The notes under the pieces were generated by a model. That model did not search any database and was not told the origin of the DNA. It was given only the letters and a program-made list of their open reading frames with translations. A DNA stretch of 52,173 bases, from assembly GCA_902608305.1 (NCBI GenBank), contig CACLNK010000003.1, positions 1 to 52,173 on the forward strand, written 5' to 3'. This stretch comes from an uncultured Pelagibacteraceae bacterium. GTDB taxonomy: Bacteria > Pseudomonadota > Alphaproteobacteria > Pelagibacterales > Pelagibacteraceae. Every line of letters begins with the position of its first letter. Position 1 is the first letter of the stretch. The position numbers were made by a program, and so were the translations under genes. This document shows positions 20,196 to 28,794 of the stretch, piece by piece.

Positions 20196-22017
20196 TCTTG
20201 GAAAAAAAGTAATTAGAAAAGAGCTCACTCTTATTCCTAAAAGTCCTGGTATATATAGGATGTTAAATCATAAAGGTGACATATTATATGTTGGTAAAGC
20301 AAAAAATTTACCTAATAGACTTAAAAGTTACGTATCTGAAAAAAATCACATAATAAGAACCGAAAGGATGTTGTCTCAAACTTTTAAAATTGAGATAACT
20401 ACAACTGCAAACGAAAGTGAGGCGCTACTCTTAGAAGCTAACTTAATAAAAAAATTTAAACCAAAATTTAACATTTTGCTTAAGGATGACAAATCTTTTC
20501 CATTTATTTTTATAGGAAATAAAGATAAATGGCCTCAAGTTACTAAGCATAGAGGCAAAAAAGACAAAGATGGTTTTTATTTTGGTCCATTTGCTTCTGC
20601 TGGATCTGCAAATTGGACTATAAAAATGCTTCAAAAAATATTTTTATTAAGAGTATGTGACGAAACAACGTTTAAAAATAGAAAAAGACCTTGTATTTTA
20701 TATCAAATAAAAAGATGTTCTGCGCCATGCGTAGGCTATGTTGAAAAAAATGAGTACAAAAATTCAGTAGAAGATGCAATTAAATTTGTTTCTGGAAAAT
20801 CTAGAGAGATACAAAAAAATTTATCAAAGCAAATGGAAGAGGCGAGTGAAAAATTAGATTTTGAAAAGGCTTCTATTTTCAGGGATAAAATTAAATCTTT
20901 AAACATAATTCAATCGTCACAGAGAATTAATGAAGCTAATCTAGTTGAAGCAGATGTAATTGCTGCCTATAAAGAATCTGGAAAAACTTGTATTCAGGTA
21001 TTTTTCTACAGATCTAAACAAAATTGGGGTAATCAAGCTTATTTTCCTAAACATGATCCTGATCAAAGTATCTCGGAAATCATGTCTTCTTTTTTAATGC
21101 AATTTTATGAAAATAAAAATGTTCCTAAACTAATAATTTTAAATCTTGACATTAAAGATAAAAAATTAATTGAACAAACATTAAGTACTAAAGAAAATAA
21201 AAATATTTCAATCGCTATTGCAAAAAAAGGGGCAAAAGCAAAAGTTATTTCATTAGCAGAAAAAAATGCAAAAGAATCTTTAAATAGAAAACTACATGAA
21301 ACAAATAATAACAAAAACTTATTTGAAGGTATTGTTAAAAAATTTAACTTAAAAAATAATATTAGTTTAGTAGAAGTTTATGACAATAGCCACATTCAAG
21401 GAACTAATAGCATTGGCGCTATGATTACTTTTGGAGATGAGGGTTTTATAAAAAAAAGATACAGAAAATTTGATATTAAAAATTATAATGCTGAACAAGA
21501 TGATTATGCTATGATAAAAGAAGTTTTAACTAGACGCTTTAAACGAGCAATACTTGAAAAAGAAAATTATTTAACTTTTCCTGATTTGCTGCTTGTGGAT
21601 GGAGGAAAAGGTCAATATTCTGTCGCAAGAGAAGTGCTTAACGACTTAGGTTTATATGATATGCCCATGATAGCTATAGCTAAAGGCAAGTTAAGAAACA
21701 GTGGAAATGAAACGTTTTTTTATAATGGTAAAACATTTAAGTTTGAAAAAAATGATCCCACTTTATTTTTTTTACAAAGACTAAGAGATGAAGCGCACAG
21801 ATTTGCAATAAATACGCATAGAGCAAAAAGACAAAAAGGTATTAGAAAATCATTATTAGATCAAATAAATGGCATTGGCTCTATAAGAAAAAGAGCATTA
21901 TTAAATCATTTTGGTTCAGCTAGAGCTGTAGAATCTGCGAGTTTTGAAGAAATTAAATCAGTTGAAGGTGTTGAAGAAAAAGTTGCAAAAAAGATATATA
22001 ATTTTTTTCACGAATGA
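20182..22017 (+). CDS. uvrC: Excinuclease ABC subunit C
   Basis: UvrC makes both incisions in nucleotide excision repair. From the ATG at 20182 it is 611 residues. It has the GIY-YIG nuclease domain ([22 protein letters not shown]), the cysteine cluster around [19 protein letters not shown], the UVR domain ([16 protein letters not shown]), the RNase H-like nuclease core ([18 protein letters not shown], then [10 protein letters not shown]) and C-terminal helix-hairpin-helix motifs ([19 protein letters not shown]). A TTG ten codons earlier is open but lies further inside folB. The stop overlaps pgsA as ATGA. Confidence 0.96.
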   Translation: MKSSDLGKKVIRKELTLIPKSPGIYRMLNHKGDILYVGKAKNLPNRLKSYVSEKNHIIRTERMLSQTFKIEITTTANESEALLLEANLIKKFKPKFNILLKDDKSFPFIFIGNKDKWPQVTKHRGKKDKDGFYFGPFASAGSANWTIKMLQKIFLLRVCDETTFKNRKRPCILYQIKRCSAPCVGYVEKNEYKNSVEDAIKFVSGKSREIQKNLSKQMEEASEKLDFEKASIFRDKIKSLNIIQSSQRINEANLVEADVIAAYKESGKTCIQVFFYRSKQNWGNQAYFPKHDPDQSISEIMSSFLMQFYENKNVPKLIILNLDIKDKKLIEQTLSTKENKNISIAIAKKGAKAKVISLAEKNAKESLNRKLHETNNNKNLFEGIVKKFNLKNNISLVEVYDNSHIQGTNSIGAMITFGDEGFIKKRYRKFDIKNYNAEQDDYAMIKEVLTRRFKRAILEKENYLTFPDLLLVDGGKGQYSVAREVLNDLGLYDMPMIAIAKGKLRNSGNETFFYNGKTFKFEKNDPTLFFLQRLRDEAHRFAINTHRAKRQKGIRKSLLDQINGIGSIRKRALLNHFGSARAVESASFEEIKSVEGVEEKVAKKIYNFFHE

Positions 22018-22598
22018 AAATAAAAATTCCAAATTACTTAACTATCGGTAGAATTATAATTGTTCCTTTTTTTGTATTTGCTTTTTATTTACCCGGATTT
22101 TATGGAGATATAATTCCTTTTATATTATTTATTATTGCTTCGTTCACTGATTTTTTAGACGGTTTACTGGCTAGAATGTTTAAAGAAGAGTCACAACTAG
22201 GGGAACTATTAGATCCTATTGCAGATAAAATAATTGTAGCTGCAGCACTAATTTTACTAGTAATGAATGGTACTATTAAAAACTATGAAGTAATAGCAGC
22301 AATTATAATTTTAACTCGAGAAATATTAGTCTCTGGATTAAGAGAGTTTTTAGCCAAAGGACAAATAAAACTACCTGTTTCAAATTTAGCGAAATTGAAA
22401 ACATTTTTACAAATGTTTTCAATATCAATTTTATTAACAGGTGAAACGGGAAATAAAATTATAAATTTTCAAGATTATAATGCTCAAACAATTGGCATAA
22501 TCTTGTTGTGGTTGTCAGCATTTTTAACCTTATACACTGGATACGAATACCTTAGAAAAGGTATAGACCACGCAATTTCTGAAGATGAAAAAAGTTAA
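22014..22598 (+). CDS. pgsA: CDP-diacylglycerol-glycerol-3-phosphate 3-phosphatidyltransferase
   Basis: PgsA makes phosphatidylglycerol phosphate, the committed step to phosphatidylglycerol. The 194-residue membrane protein opens with [16 protein letters not shown] and has the CDP-alcohol phosphatidyltransferase motif D-G-x2-A-R-x8-G-x3-D-x3-D. Here it reads as [11 protein letters not shown], then [12 protein letters not shown] (about residues 44-72). Four to five further hydrophobic segments follow. It is coupled to uvrC by a four-base overlap, an arrangement common in Proteobacteria. It ends in a TTAA shared with the ilvE stop. Confidence 0.94.
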   Translation: MKIKIPNYLTIGRIIIVPFFVFAFYLPGFYGDIIPFILFIIASFTDFLDGLLARMFKEESQLGELLDPIADKIIVAAALILLVMNGTIKNYEVIAAIIILTREILVSGLREFLAKGQIKLPVSNLAKLKTFLQMFSISILLTGETGNKIINFQDYNAQTIGIILLWLSAFLTLYTGYEYLRKGIDHAISEDEKS

Positions 22599-23476
22599 GC
22601 TGCTTTTTTTTTTCTAACAAGAGTTTGATAGCCTTCGGATAAATCTATAATTGTTTTACAAACCTTAAATTTAAAATCTGCAATACAAGATACTGGAGTA
22701 ACTTCAGCAGCTGTGCCTGTCAAAAAACATCCAACAAATTTTGACAACTCTTCTGGGGATATTTTTCTTTCATAAACTTTAATATTTTTGGATTTTGCAA
22801 TTTCAATAATTGCACGTCTAGTAATGCCATCTAAAAATGAGTCTGGAATTGGTGTGTGTAAATTTCCATCTTTATCTTTAAAAAAGATGTTAGCTCCTGT
22901 TGCTTCCGCTACATTACCTTCGTGATCTAACATTAAAGAATCTGCATACCCTTGTTGTTCTGCTTCATGTTTAGATAATGTACAAATCATATAAAGACCT
23001 GAAGCTTTTGTATCCCAAGGAATTGTATTAGGAGCTGGTCTTCTCCATTTAGAAATATTTAATTTAATTCCCTCAGTTTTTAATTTTGGATCAAAATAAG
23101 AACCCCATTCCCAAGTTGCTATTGCCACATGTATTTTTGTTTGCTGAGCAGAAATTGCCATCATTTCGCTTCCTCTCCAAGCAAAAGGTCTAACATATCC
23201 ATTTTGAACATTTTGTATTGAAACAATTTTTTTAGTAGCTTTATTAATTTCATCTTTTGAATAAGGAATTTTAATGCCCATTCTTTTTGCCGAATGATAA
23301 AGTCTTTCTGTATGTTCTTCTAATTTGAATATCTCTCCTTCATAAACTCTCAATCCTTCAAATACGAAACTGCCATAATGCAATCCATGACTCAGAACAT
23401 GAAGCTTCACATCTTGCCAATCTACAAGATCATTGTTGTACCAAATTTTACCTTCTCTTTTATCGTAGGGAATCAT
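22595..23476 (-). CDS. ilvE: Branched-chain amino acid aminotransferase
   Basis: IlvE performs the last step of valine, leucine and isoleucine synthesis, and the first of their breakdown. The fold-type IV PLP protein has HVLSHGLHYGSFVFEGLRVYEG near the start (a stretch I quote only to 20 residues as LSHGLHYGSFVFEGLRVYEG), the PLP lysine region WDTKASGLYMI, EATGANIFF and the C-terminal FLTGTAAEVTPV. I chose the ATG at 23476 (293 residues): it matches the family N-terminus, and the alternative TTG at 23494 would lie against the -10 element of a good promoter. The gene diverges from the MarR/OmpR/EnvZ set. Confidence 0.94.
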   Translation of the reverse strand: MIPYDKREGKIWYNNDLVDWQDVKLHVLSHGLHYGSFVFEGLRVYEGEIFKLEEHTERLYHSAKRMGIKIPYSKDEINKATKKIVSIQNVQNGYVRPFAWRGSEMMAISAQQTKIHVAIATWEWGSYFDPKLKTEGIKLNISKWRRPAPNTIPWDTKASGLYMICTLSKHEAEQQGYADSLMLDHEGNVAEATGANIFFKDKDGNLHTPIPDSFLDGITRRAIIEIAKSKNIKVYERKISPEELSKFVGCFLTGTAAEVTPVSCIADFKFKVCKTIIDLSEGYQTLVRKKKAA

Positions 23477-23494
23477 TAGATTTATTTTCTTCAA

Positions 23495-23523
23495 AAATTA
23501 TCTTTGTATATATAATATGTCAA
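23495..23523 (-). promoter_or_regulatory. Candidate sigma-70 promoter for ilvE
   Basis: On the minus strand a perfect TTGACA (23523-23518) is followed after 17 bases by TAATTT (23500-23495). RNA would start some 12 bases before the ilvE ATG at 23476. The promoter fills most of the gap to the divergent marR gene, so the MarR protein could overlap it; that is inference. Confidence 0.6.
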
Positions 23524-23537
23524 TATAACTTACCAAT

Positions 23538-23981
23538 ATGCGTGAACTTTTATATTTAAAAGATGAACAGATAAAAGAATTTATAGAAAAACTCTTTATG
23601 GCCTATCGAGAGTCTTTTTCTGATACTAAACAAACACTAAATAAACACTCTTTAGGTTTAGCCCACCACAAAGTAATTCATCTTGTATCCATGTATAATG
23701 GTATTACTATTTCGGATTTGCTCAAAAAATTAAAAATTACAAAACAAAGCTTAAATAGAGTCTTGAAAGATTTGATCAAAACTAAGTCTATTTTTTTTAA
23801 AAAAGACAAGAAAGATAGTCGATTAAAACATATTTATCTTAGTGAAACAGGGCTTAAATTGTTTAATGAAATATTTTTTATTCAAAAAAAGAGAATTTAT
23901 AAAGCGCTACTTAATTCAAGCTCTAAAGAAGTATTGTATTTTAATAATGTAATAAAAAAAATAATTAATGGAAAAATTTAA
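23538..23981 (+). CDS. MarR-family regulator, PetP-like
   Basis: This 147-residue protein has a MarR-type winged helix: HSLGLAHHKVIHLVSMYNGITISDLLKKLKI is the first part, followed by the recognition helix TKQSLNRVLKDLI and a wing KKDKKDSRLKHIYLSETG. MarR dimers bind palindromes and often sense small ligands; no ligand can be read here. It overlaps the response-regulator gene by 14 bases. The same order (MarR then OmpR-type regulator) occurs as petP-petR in Rhodobacter capsulatus and relatives, where the pair affects cytochrome bc1 expression. The correspondence is by gene order and family, not by alignment. Confidence 0.85.
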   Translation: MRELLYLKDEQIKEFIEKLFMAYRESFSDTKQTLNKHSLGLAHHKVIHLVSMYNGITISDLLKKLKITKQSLNRVLKDLIKTKSIFFKKDKKDSRLKHIYLSETGLKLFNEIFFIQKKRIYKALLNSSSKEVLYFNNVIKKIINGKI

Positions 23982-24645
23982 AGCCCACATATTAATTGTA
24001 GATGATGATGACAGAATTAGAGAATTGGTTAAACAATACCTTAATGAAAATGATTATCTTGTAACAACTGCAAATAGTGCAGAAGATGCGAAAGAGAAAG
24101 TAAATATTATAAAATTTGATATAATTATTCTTGACATTATGATGCCTGGACAAAGTGGTTTAGATTTTACTAATGAAAATAAAAAAAAAATTAACACTCC
24201 AATTATTTTGCTTACTGCCAAAGGTGAGTCAAGCGACAGAATTGAGGGTTTAGAAATTGGTGCTGATGATTATTTGGCAAAACCCTTTGAACCTAAAGAA
24301 TTAGTTTTAAGAATTAAAAACATATTAGACAAGACTAAAGTTAAGAGCCAAAAAAGAGTAGTAAATTTTAGCAATATAAATATCGACCTAAATAAATCAT
24401 TAATTATTAAAAATAATCGAGAATTTAAAATTAACAATACAGAAAAAATAATACTTGAAAAAATGATAAATTCACCTGGAGAAACATTTACTAGAGAAGA
24501 AATAGGAAAACTAATTAATTTAGATAAAGAACGATCTATAGATGTAATTATAACTAGATTAAGAAAAAAAATTGAAGTTGATCCAAAAAATCCAAAATTT
24601 TTACAAACTATAAGAGGTACTGGCTATGTTTTATGGATTGAATAA
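23968..24645 (+). CDS. OmpR-family two-component response regulator (PetR-like)
   Basis: The 225-residue protein has a receiver domain (acidic pair in ILIVDDDDRIRE, phospho-acceptor Asp in IIILDIMMPGQSG at about residue 55, LTAK, and ADDYLAKPF). An OmpR/PhoB-type winged-helix DNA-binding domain follows (INNTEKIILEKMI, FTREEIGKLI, RSIDVIITRLRKKIEVDP, and IRGTGYVLW at the end). It overlaps the marR gene upstream by 14 bases and the histidine-kinase gene downstream by 20, so the three proteins are translationally coupled. The signal and targets are unknown; EnvZ/OmpR-like and PetR-like are the best family descriptions. Confidence 0.93.
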   Translation: MEKFKAHILIVDDDDRIRELVKQYLNENDYLVTTANSAEDAKEKVNIIKFDIIILDIMMPGQSGLDFTNENKKKINTPIILLTAKGESSDRIEGLEIGADDYLAKPFEPKELVLRIKNILDKTKVKSQKRVVNFSNINIDLNKSLIIKNNREFKINNTEKIILEKMINSPGETFTREEIGKLINLDKERSIDVIITRLRKKIEVDPKNPKFLQTIRGTGYVLWIE

Positions 24646-25939
24646 ATTTATTAAAAAACTTCTACCAAAACAATTATTCTACAGAGCCCTACTGATCGTT
24701 GCAATACCTATAATTATTTTGCAACTTACTATTTCTATCGTTTTTTTTGATAGTCTATGGATTAAAACAAACAAGGGTATGACGCGAGCATTGATAGGGG
24801 AAATTAAAACCTTTATCAATGCGTATGAAAAAGAAGAATATAATAAAGATTCATTAATTATTCTTTTTCAAGAACATTTAGATTTCAATGTAAAATTTGA
24901 ACCTTATAAAATTTTACCTAAAGAAGATCTGGAAAGATGGTTCAGCCCAATAGATAGAAATCTCAGAAGAGAATTAAAATCTAAAATTTCAAATTATTGG
25001 TTTGATACAACTTCGTATAAAAATTTAATAGATTTAAAAATTAAATATGGTGATGGATATTTTCAGTTTTATATTCCAAAGGAAAGAGTCACAAGTAGCT
25101 CTGCAAGGTTGTTTGCTTTTTGGATTACTTTACCTGCGTTCTTGTTAATTACAATTGCAATTATTTTTTTAAAAAATCAAACCCGTCCAATAATTAATTT
25201 AGCTAGAGCCTCAGAAAAGTTTGGTAGAGGTGAAGATATTGAAGAATTCAGACCTTCTGGAGCCTTAGAGATCAGGCAAGCTGGATTTGAATTTGAAAAA
25301 ATGAGAAAAAGAATAATACGGCACTTAAATCAAAGATCTGAAATGCTATCTGGTATAAGTCATGACTTGAGAACACCTCTAACAAGAATAAAACTACAAT
25401 TATCATTTATTAAAGATAAAGAAATTTCAAAAAAATTATCTGATGATGTTGGAGAAATGGAAAAAATGCTTAATGAATATTTGCAATTTTCAAGTTCACG
25501 TTCTACAGAAACAACGGAAACGTTTGATATTTCTGAACTTTTAGAAACAACTATAATGAAATATGAGAAAAAAGAAATTACCACCGATATTTCTAAAAAA
25601 GTTTTTTTAGATGGAAGAAAAAATTTAATACAAAGATGTTTTGGTAATTTAATAGACAACGCAATCAAATATAGTAAAAATGTTTACATTTCATTAAGAA
25701 AATTAAACAACAATATATTAATAACAATTGATGACGATGGACCTGGAATTCCTGAGAATGAGAGAGAAAATGTTTTTAAACCATTTTACAAAATAGATAA
25801 AAGCAGAGGTGATTCTAGGTCAAGTGTTGGGCTTGGGTTATCAATAGCATCTGATACAGTAAAATCTCATGGTGGAAATATTAAATTAGAAACTTCACCT
25901 GCTAATGGACTTAGAGTTAAGGTTATTTTGCCTTTTTAG
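24626..25939 (+). CDS. EnvZ-type membrane sensor histidine kinase
   Basis: This 437-residue kinase partners the overlapping OmpR-type regulator. A transmembrane helix spans residues about 18-42, a periplasmic domain of some 110 residues follows, and a second membrane helix lies near 160-182. A HAMP linker leads to the H box SGISHDLRTPLTRIKLQL (phospho-acceptor His near residue 247), the N box NLIDNAIKYSK, the G1 box DDDGPGIPENE and the G2 box SVGLGLSIA. All catalytic motifs are intact. The periplasmic domain has no motif I recognise, so the signal is unknown. The tail overlaps the convergent ubiK gene by 17 bases. Confidence 0.94.
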   Translation: MFYGLNKFIKKLLPKQLFYRALLIVAIPIIILQLTISIVFFDSLWIKTNKGMTRALIGEIKTFINAYEKEEYNKDSLIILFQEHLDFNVKFEPYKILPKEDLERWFSPIDRNLRRELKSKISNYWFDTTSYKNLIDLKIKYGDGYFQFYIPKERVTSSSARLFAFWITLPAFLLITIAIIFLKNQTRPIINLARASEKFGRGEDIEEFRPSGALEIRQAGFEFEKMRKRIIRHLNQRSEMLSGISHDLRTPLTRIKLQLSFIKDKEISKKLSDDVGEMEKMLNEYLQFSSSRSTETTETFDISELLETTIMKYEKKEITTDISKKVFLDGRKNLIQRCFGNLIDNAIKYSKNVYISLRKLNNNILITIDDDGPGIPENERENVFKPFYKIDKSRGDSRSSVGLGLSIASDTVKSHGGNIKLETSPANGLRVKVILPF

Positions 25940-26162
25940 CTTTTTTCTTTTTGTTTAACTTTTCAATTTTTTGTTCAAGTTTTTCAATACGTTTAATAAT
26001 TATTTCCGTTTCTTCTTTACTCGTTAATTTCATTTTAAAAACGATTTCATCTCTTTTTGATCTTAAAATATTGACTATTTCTGAACTTAGATCTTTATAT
26101 GACACAAGACCTTGTTCAAATAATTTCGCGAGTTTATCAATTATAAATTTAGATTTTGACAT
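25923..26162 (-). CDS. ubiK: UbiK-type ubiquinone biosynthesis accessory factor (BMFP family)
   Basis: This 79-residue protein fits the BMFP/UbiK family: an N-terminal amphipathic helix (FIIDKLAKLFEQG), a short linker (SYKDLSSEIVNILRSK), and a C-terminal coiled coil (about residues 47-70, EETEIIIKRIEKLEQKIEKLNKK) that forms trimers in known members. UbiK assists the Ubi complex that builds ubiquinone at the membrane. I chose the ATG at 26162; an upstream extension would run into the lgt promoter region and is not family-like. It diverges from lgt, a neighbourhood common in Alphaproteobacteria. The final KKKKAKKAK tail is overlapped by the kinase gene. Confidence 0.8.
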   Translation of the reverse strand: MSKSKFIIDKLAKLFEQGLVSYKDLSSEIVNILRSKRDEIVFKMKLTSKEETEIIIKRIEKLEQKIEKLNKKKKAKKAK

Positions 26163-26185
26163 ATATTCAAATTTTAAAATAATAT
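26156..26185 (+). promoter_or_regulatory. Candidate sigma-70 promoter for the lgt operon
   Basis: A perfect TTGACA (26156-26161) is followed after 18 bases by TAATAT (26180-26185), about 22 bases before the lgt ATG. The -35 element overlaps the first codons of the divergent ubiK gene. Confidence 0.5.
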
Positions 26186-26207
26186 ACTCTAAAATTATAA
26201 ATTTAAT

Positions 26208-26981
26208 ATGTTTATTAATAATTTTGACCCAGTGGCAATTCAAATTTTTTCTTTAGAAATAAGATGGTATTCTTTAGCTTATATCTTTGGAATTTTGATA
26301 GGATGGCTCTACTGCAAAAAAATACTAATTAAAGATAAAAATATATCAAAATTATTTGACGATTTAATTTCATATTTAATAATTGGAGTAATATTAGGTG
26401 GAAGATTAGGTTATGTCATATTTTACAATCTAGAATATTTTTCAAACAATCCAATTGAAATTCTAATGATTTGGCATGGTGGTATGTCATTCCATGGTGG
26501 CTTACTTGGTGTTTTAGCGGCAACTATTATTTATGCAAATAAACACAATGTAAATAAATTCATATTTTTGGATTTAATTGCCGGATCTGCCCCTATAGGT
26601 ATTTTTTTAGGAAGAATTGCAAATTTTGTTAATTCCGAACTTTATGGCAGAGAGACCAACATTTTGTGGTCCGTAATATTTACTAGAATAGACAACATTG
26701 CACGACATCCTTCGCAAATATATGAGGCACTTTTGGAAGGTGTAATTTTATTTTTTATAATGTTTTTTTTCATAAAAAAAAACTATTTACTAAAACCTGG
26801 TCTAATCTCATCTTTATTTTTGATATTTTATTCATTATTTAGATTTTTAGTTGAATTCTTCAGAGTTCCGGATGAGCAAATTGGTTTTATCTACTTAAAT
26901 TTAACAATCGGACAAATTATAAGTTTAATTTTTCTTTCTTTTGGATTTTATTTATTTTTTATAAAAAAAAATGAAAATTAG
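26208..26981 (+). CDS. lgt: Prolipoprotein diacylglyceryl transferase
   Basis: Lgt transfers diacylglycerol from phosphatidylglycerol to the lipobox cysteine of prolipoproteins. The 257-residue polytopic membrane protein has IRWYSLAYIFGILIGW, GGRLGYVIFYN, the HGGMSFHGGLLG motif (about residues 90-101), the Lgt signature GRIANFVNSELYGR (about 141-154) and HPSQIYEALLEG. About seven hydrophobic segments are visible. It overlaps the methyltransferase gene by 11 bases. The order lgt-midA-pgeF is typical of Alphaproteobacteria. Confidence 0.95.
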   Translation: MFINNFDPVAIQIFSLEIRWYSLAYIFGILIGWLYCKKILIKDKNISKLFDDLISYLIIGVILGGRLGYVIFYNLEYFSNNPIEILMIWHGGMSFHGGLLGVLAATIIYANKHNVNKFIFLDLIAGSAPIGIFLGRIANFVNSELYGRETNILWSVIFTRIDNIARHPSQIYEALLEGVILFFIMFFFIKKNYLLKPGLISSLFLIFYSLFRFLVEFFRVPDEQIGFIYLNLTIGQIISLIFLSFGFYLFFIKKNEN

Positions 26982-28017
26982 TAATAATAAACATATTTCT
27001 TTTGACAAATTTGTAGATATAGCGCTTTACCATAAAAAGACTGGCTATTACATGAAAAAAAATCCATTTGGAAAAGATGGAGATTTTATTACTGCTCCAA
27101 ATATTTCTATTTTATTTTCTGAAATGCTTGCAATATGGTGTATTGCTTTTTGGGAGCATCTCGGTTTCCCAAAAAGAATTAATATAATTGAATTAGGAGC
27201 TGGTAATGGGGAAATGATGTATCAAATGATTAAAGTTTTTGAAAGATTCAATAAATTTAGAGAATCTAGCAATTATTTTATTTTAGAAAAAAGTCAATTT
27301 TTAAAAAAAATTCAAAAAAAAAAACTAAATTTTCATAAAATTACTTGGCTAAATTCTATAAATAAACTGAAAAATGGACCAAATATATTTTTAGCAAATG
27401 AGTTTTTTGATTCATTGCCTGTAAAACAATTTATAAAAAAAAATAATAAATGGTATGAAAAAAGTATTAAAAAAAACAATATCAATAAATTCGAATTTGT
27501 TAATGTAATAACTAATATAAAAAATTTAGAAAAAAAAATTAAAATAAATTTAAGTAAGAATCAAAAAATTATAGAATTTTCACCATTGACATATGATTAT
27601 CTAAATATAATTTCCGAAAAAATAAATACTTTCCAGGGTGGTTTATTAATTGTTGATTATGGATATTCAAAAAAAAAAATGAGGGATAGCTTACAGTCTA
27701 TATATAAACACAATTTTAATAATGTTTTAGATAATTTTAGTAAGTCGGATATTACTTACAATCTTAATTTTTTTTTATTAAAAAAAATTGTAAAAAAACT
27801 AAATCTTAAAGTTGCCGGTCTTACTAGCCAAAGAAATTTTTTAACAAAATTAGGGATTCTAGATCGGGCTGAAATATTGGCTAAAAACTTACAGTTTTCA
27901 AAAAAAGCTGATATTTACTATAGAATAAAAAGATTAATTGATAAAAATTTTATGGGTGAATTATTTAAAGTCATGTTTGTGACAGGAAAAAATATTAAAT
28001 TTAAATTAGGATTTTAA
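26971..28017 (+). CDS. MidA/NDUFAF7-family SAM-dependent methyltransferase
   Basis: This 348-residue protein is the bacterial relative of human NDUFAF7 (MidA), which methylates an arginine of a complex I subunit; the bacterial target is not established. Visible are the entry motif ISFDKFVDIALYHKKTGYY, GDFITAPNISILFSEML, the SAM-binding IIELGAGNGEMM (about residues 72-83), FLANEFFDSLPVKQF and GLLIVDYGYSKKKMRDSLQ. AT pressure has made surfaces very Lys/Asn-rich. It lies between lgt (11-base overlap) and pgeF (3-base gap). The link to complex I assembly is from the eukaryotic family member only. Confidence 0.88.
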   Translation: MKISNNKHISFDKFVDIALYHKKTGYYMKKNPFGKDGDFITAPNISILFSEMLAIWCIAFWEHLGFPKRINIIELGAGNGEMMYQMIKVFERFNKFRESSNYFILEKSQFLKKIQKKKLNFHKITWLNSINKLKNGPNIFLANEFFDSLPVKQFIKKNNKWYEKSIKKNNINKFEFVNVITNIKNLEKKIKINLSKNQKIIEFSPLTYDYLNIISEKINTFQGGLLIVDYGYSKKKMRDSLQSIYKHNFNNVLDNFSKSDITYNLNFFLLKKIVKKLNLKVAGLTSQRNFLTKLGILDRAEILAKNLQFSKKADIYYRIKRLIDKNFMGELFKVMFVTGKNIKFKLGF

Positions 28018-28020
28018 ACT

Positions 28021-28782
28021 CTGATTAGTTCAAAAAAACTTAATAAATTTAAAAATATAAAACATGGTTTCTTTAATCGAAGTGGTGGAGAATCTTCTGG
28101 AATATACAAAAGTTTAAATTGTGGGATCGGTTCATTAGATAACAAAAAAAATGTACTAAAAAATTTAAAAATAGTTTGTAAAAAAATTGGTTGCTCACCG
28201 AAAAAATTAGTGCTTTTAAATCAGGTACATAGTAATAAATTTAGTTTAATTGATAAAAAATATAAATTTAACAAAAAAAAGTTAAAAGGGGATGCTTTAA
28301 TAACTAGTATTAATAATGTTGCTATTGGAGTCTTAACAGCTGATTGTGTGCCAATATTAATTTATGACCAAAAACTAAAAATTATCTCAGTAATACATGC
28401 TGGATGGAAAAGCACATATAAAGATATAGTTAAAAAAGTTGTAAAATTTTTTTTGAAAAATGGAAGCAAAACTAAAGATCTTTATGCTGTTGTTGGCCCC
28501 TCCATTACAGAAAAAAACTATGAAGTGCAAAAAGATTTTAAAGATAAATTCTTAAAAAAAGATAAAAAAAGTAAAAATTTTTTTAAAATAAAAAAAAATA
28601 AAACATATTTTGGCCTTAATAAATATGTTTATAATCAATTAAAAAAAAGTGGTATAAAAAACTTAGAAATAATTAATAAAGATACCTTTGATCAAAAAAA
28701 TAATTTCTTCAGCTCGAGAAGAGCCATTCGAAATAAAGAGAATGATTATGGTAGAAATATTTCAATAATTATGATTAAATAG
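28021..28782 (+). CDS. pgeF: Peptidoglycan editing factor PgeF (multicopper-oxidase-fold, DUF152), non-canonical start
   Basis: PgeF removes wrongly incorporated residues from muropeptide precursors in E. coli and has a laccase-like fold. The frame has the N-terminal family segment KHGFFNRSGGESSGIYKSLN (about residues 15-34), NQVHS, GDALIT, TADCVPILI with the metal-site Cys, VIHAGWKS with His, and the C-terminal FFSSRRAIRNKENDYGRN. The conserved N-terminus lies before the first ATG/GTG/TTG-type start (GTG at 28210). Between the midA stop (28015-28017) and the conserved region, the only start-like codons are CTG at 28021 and ATT at 28024. I place the start at CTG by position; the true codon is not proven. 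Confidence 0.85.
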   Translation: MISSKKLNKFKNIKHGFFNRSGGESSGIYKSLNCGIGSLDNKKNVLKNLKIVCKKIGCSPKKLVLLNQVHSNKFSLIDKKYKFNKKKLKGDALITSINNVAIGVLTADCVPILIYDQKLKIISVIHAGWKSTYKDIVKKVVKFFLKNGSKTKDLYAVVGPSITEKNYEVQKDFKDKFLKKDKKSKNFFKIKKNKTYFGLNKYVYNQLKKSGIKNLEIINKDTFDQKNNFFSSRRAIRNKENDYGRNISIIMIK

Positions 28783-28794
28783 GGTTCTCATAAA

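Noticed and set aside
25951-26256. Plus-strand open frame across ubiK and the lgt start
   Set aside because: It is antisense to ubiK, has no family features and overlaps the real lgt start in another frame.
28018-28209. Possible frameshift or 5' truncation of pgeF
   Set aside because: The frame is open without interruption back to the midA stop and covers the conserved N-terminus; a non-standard start explains it better.
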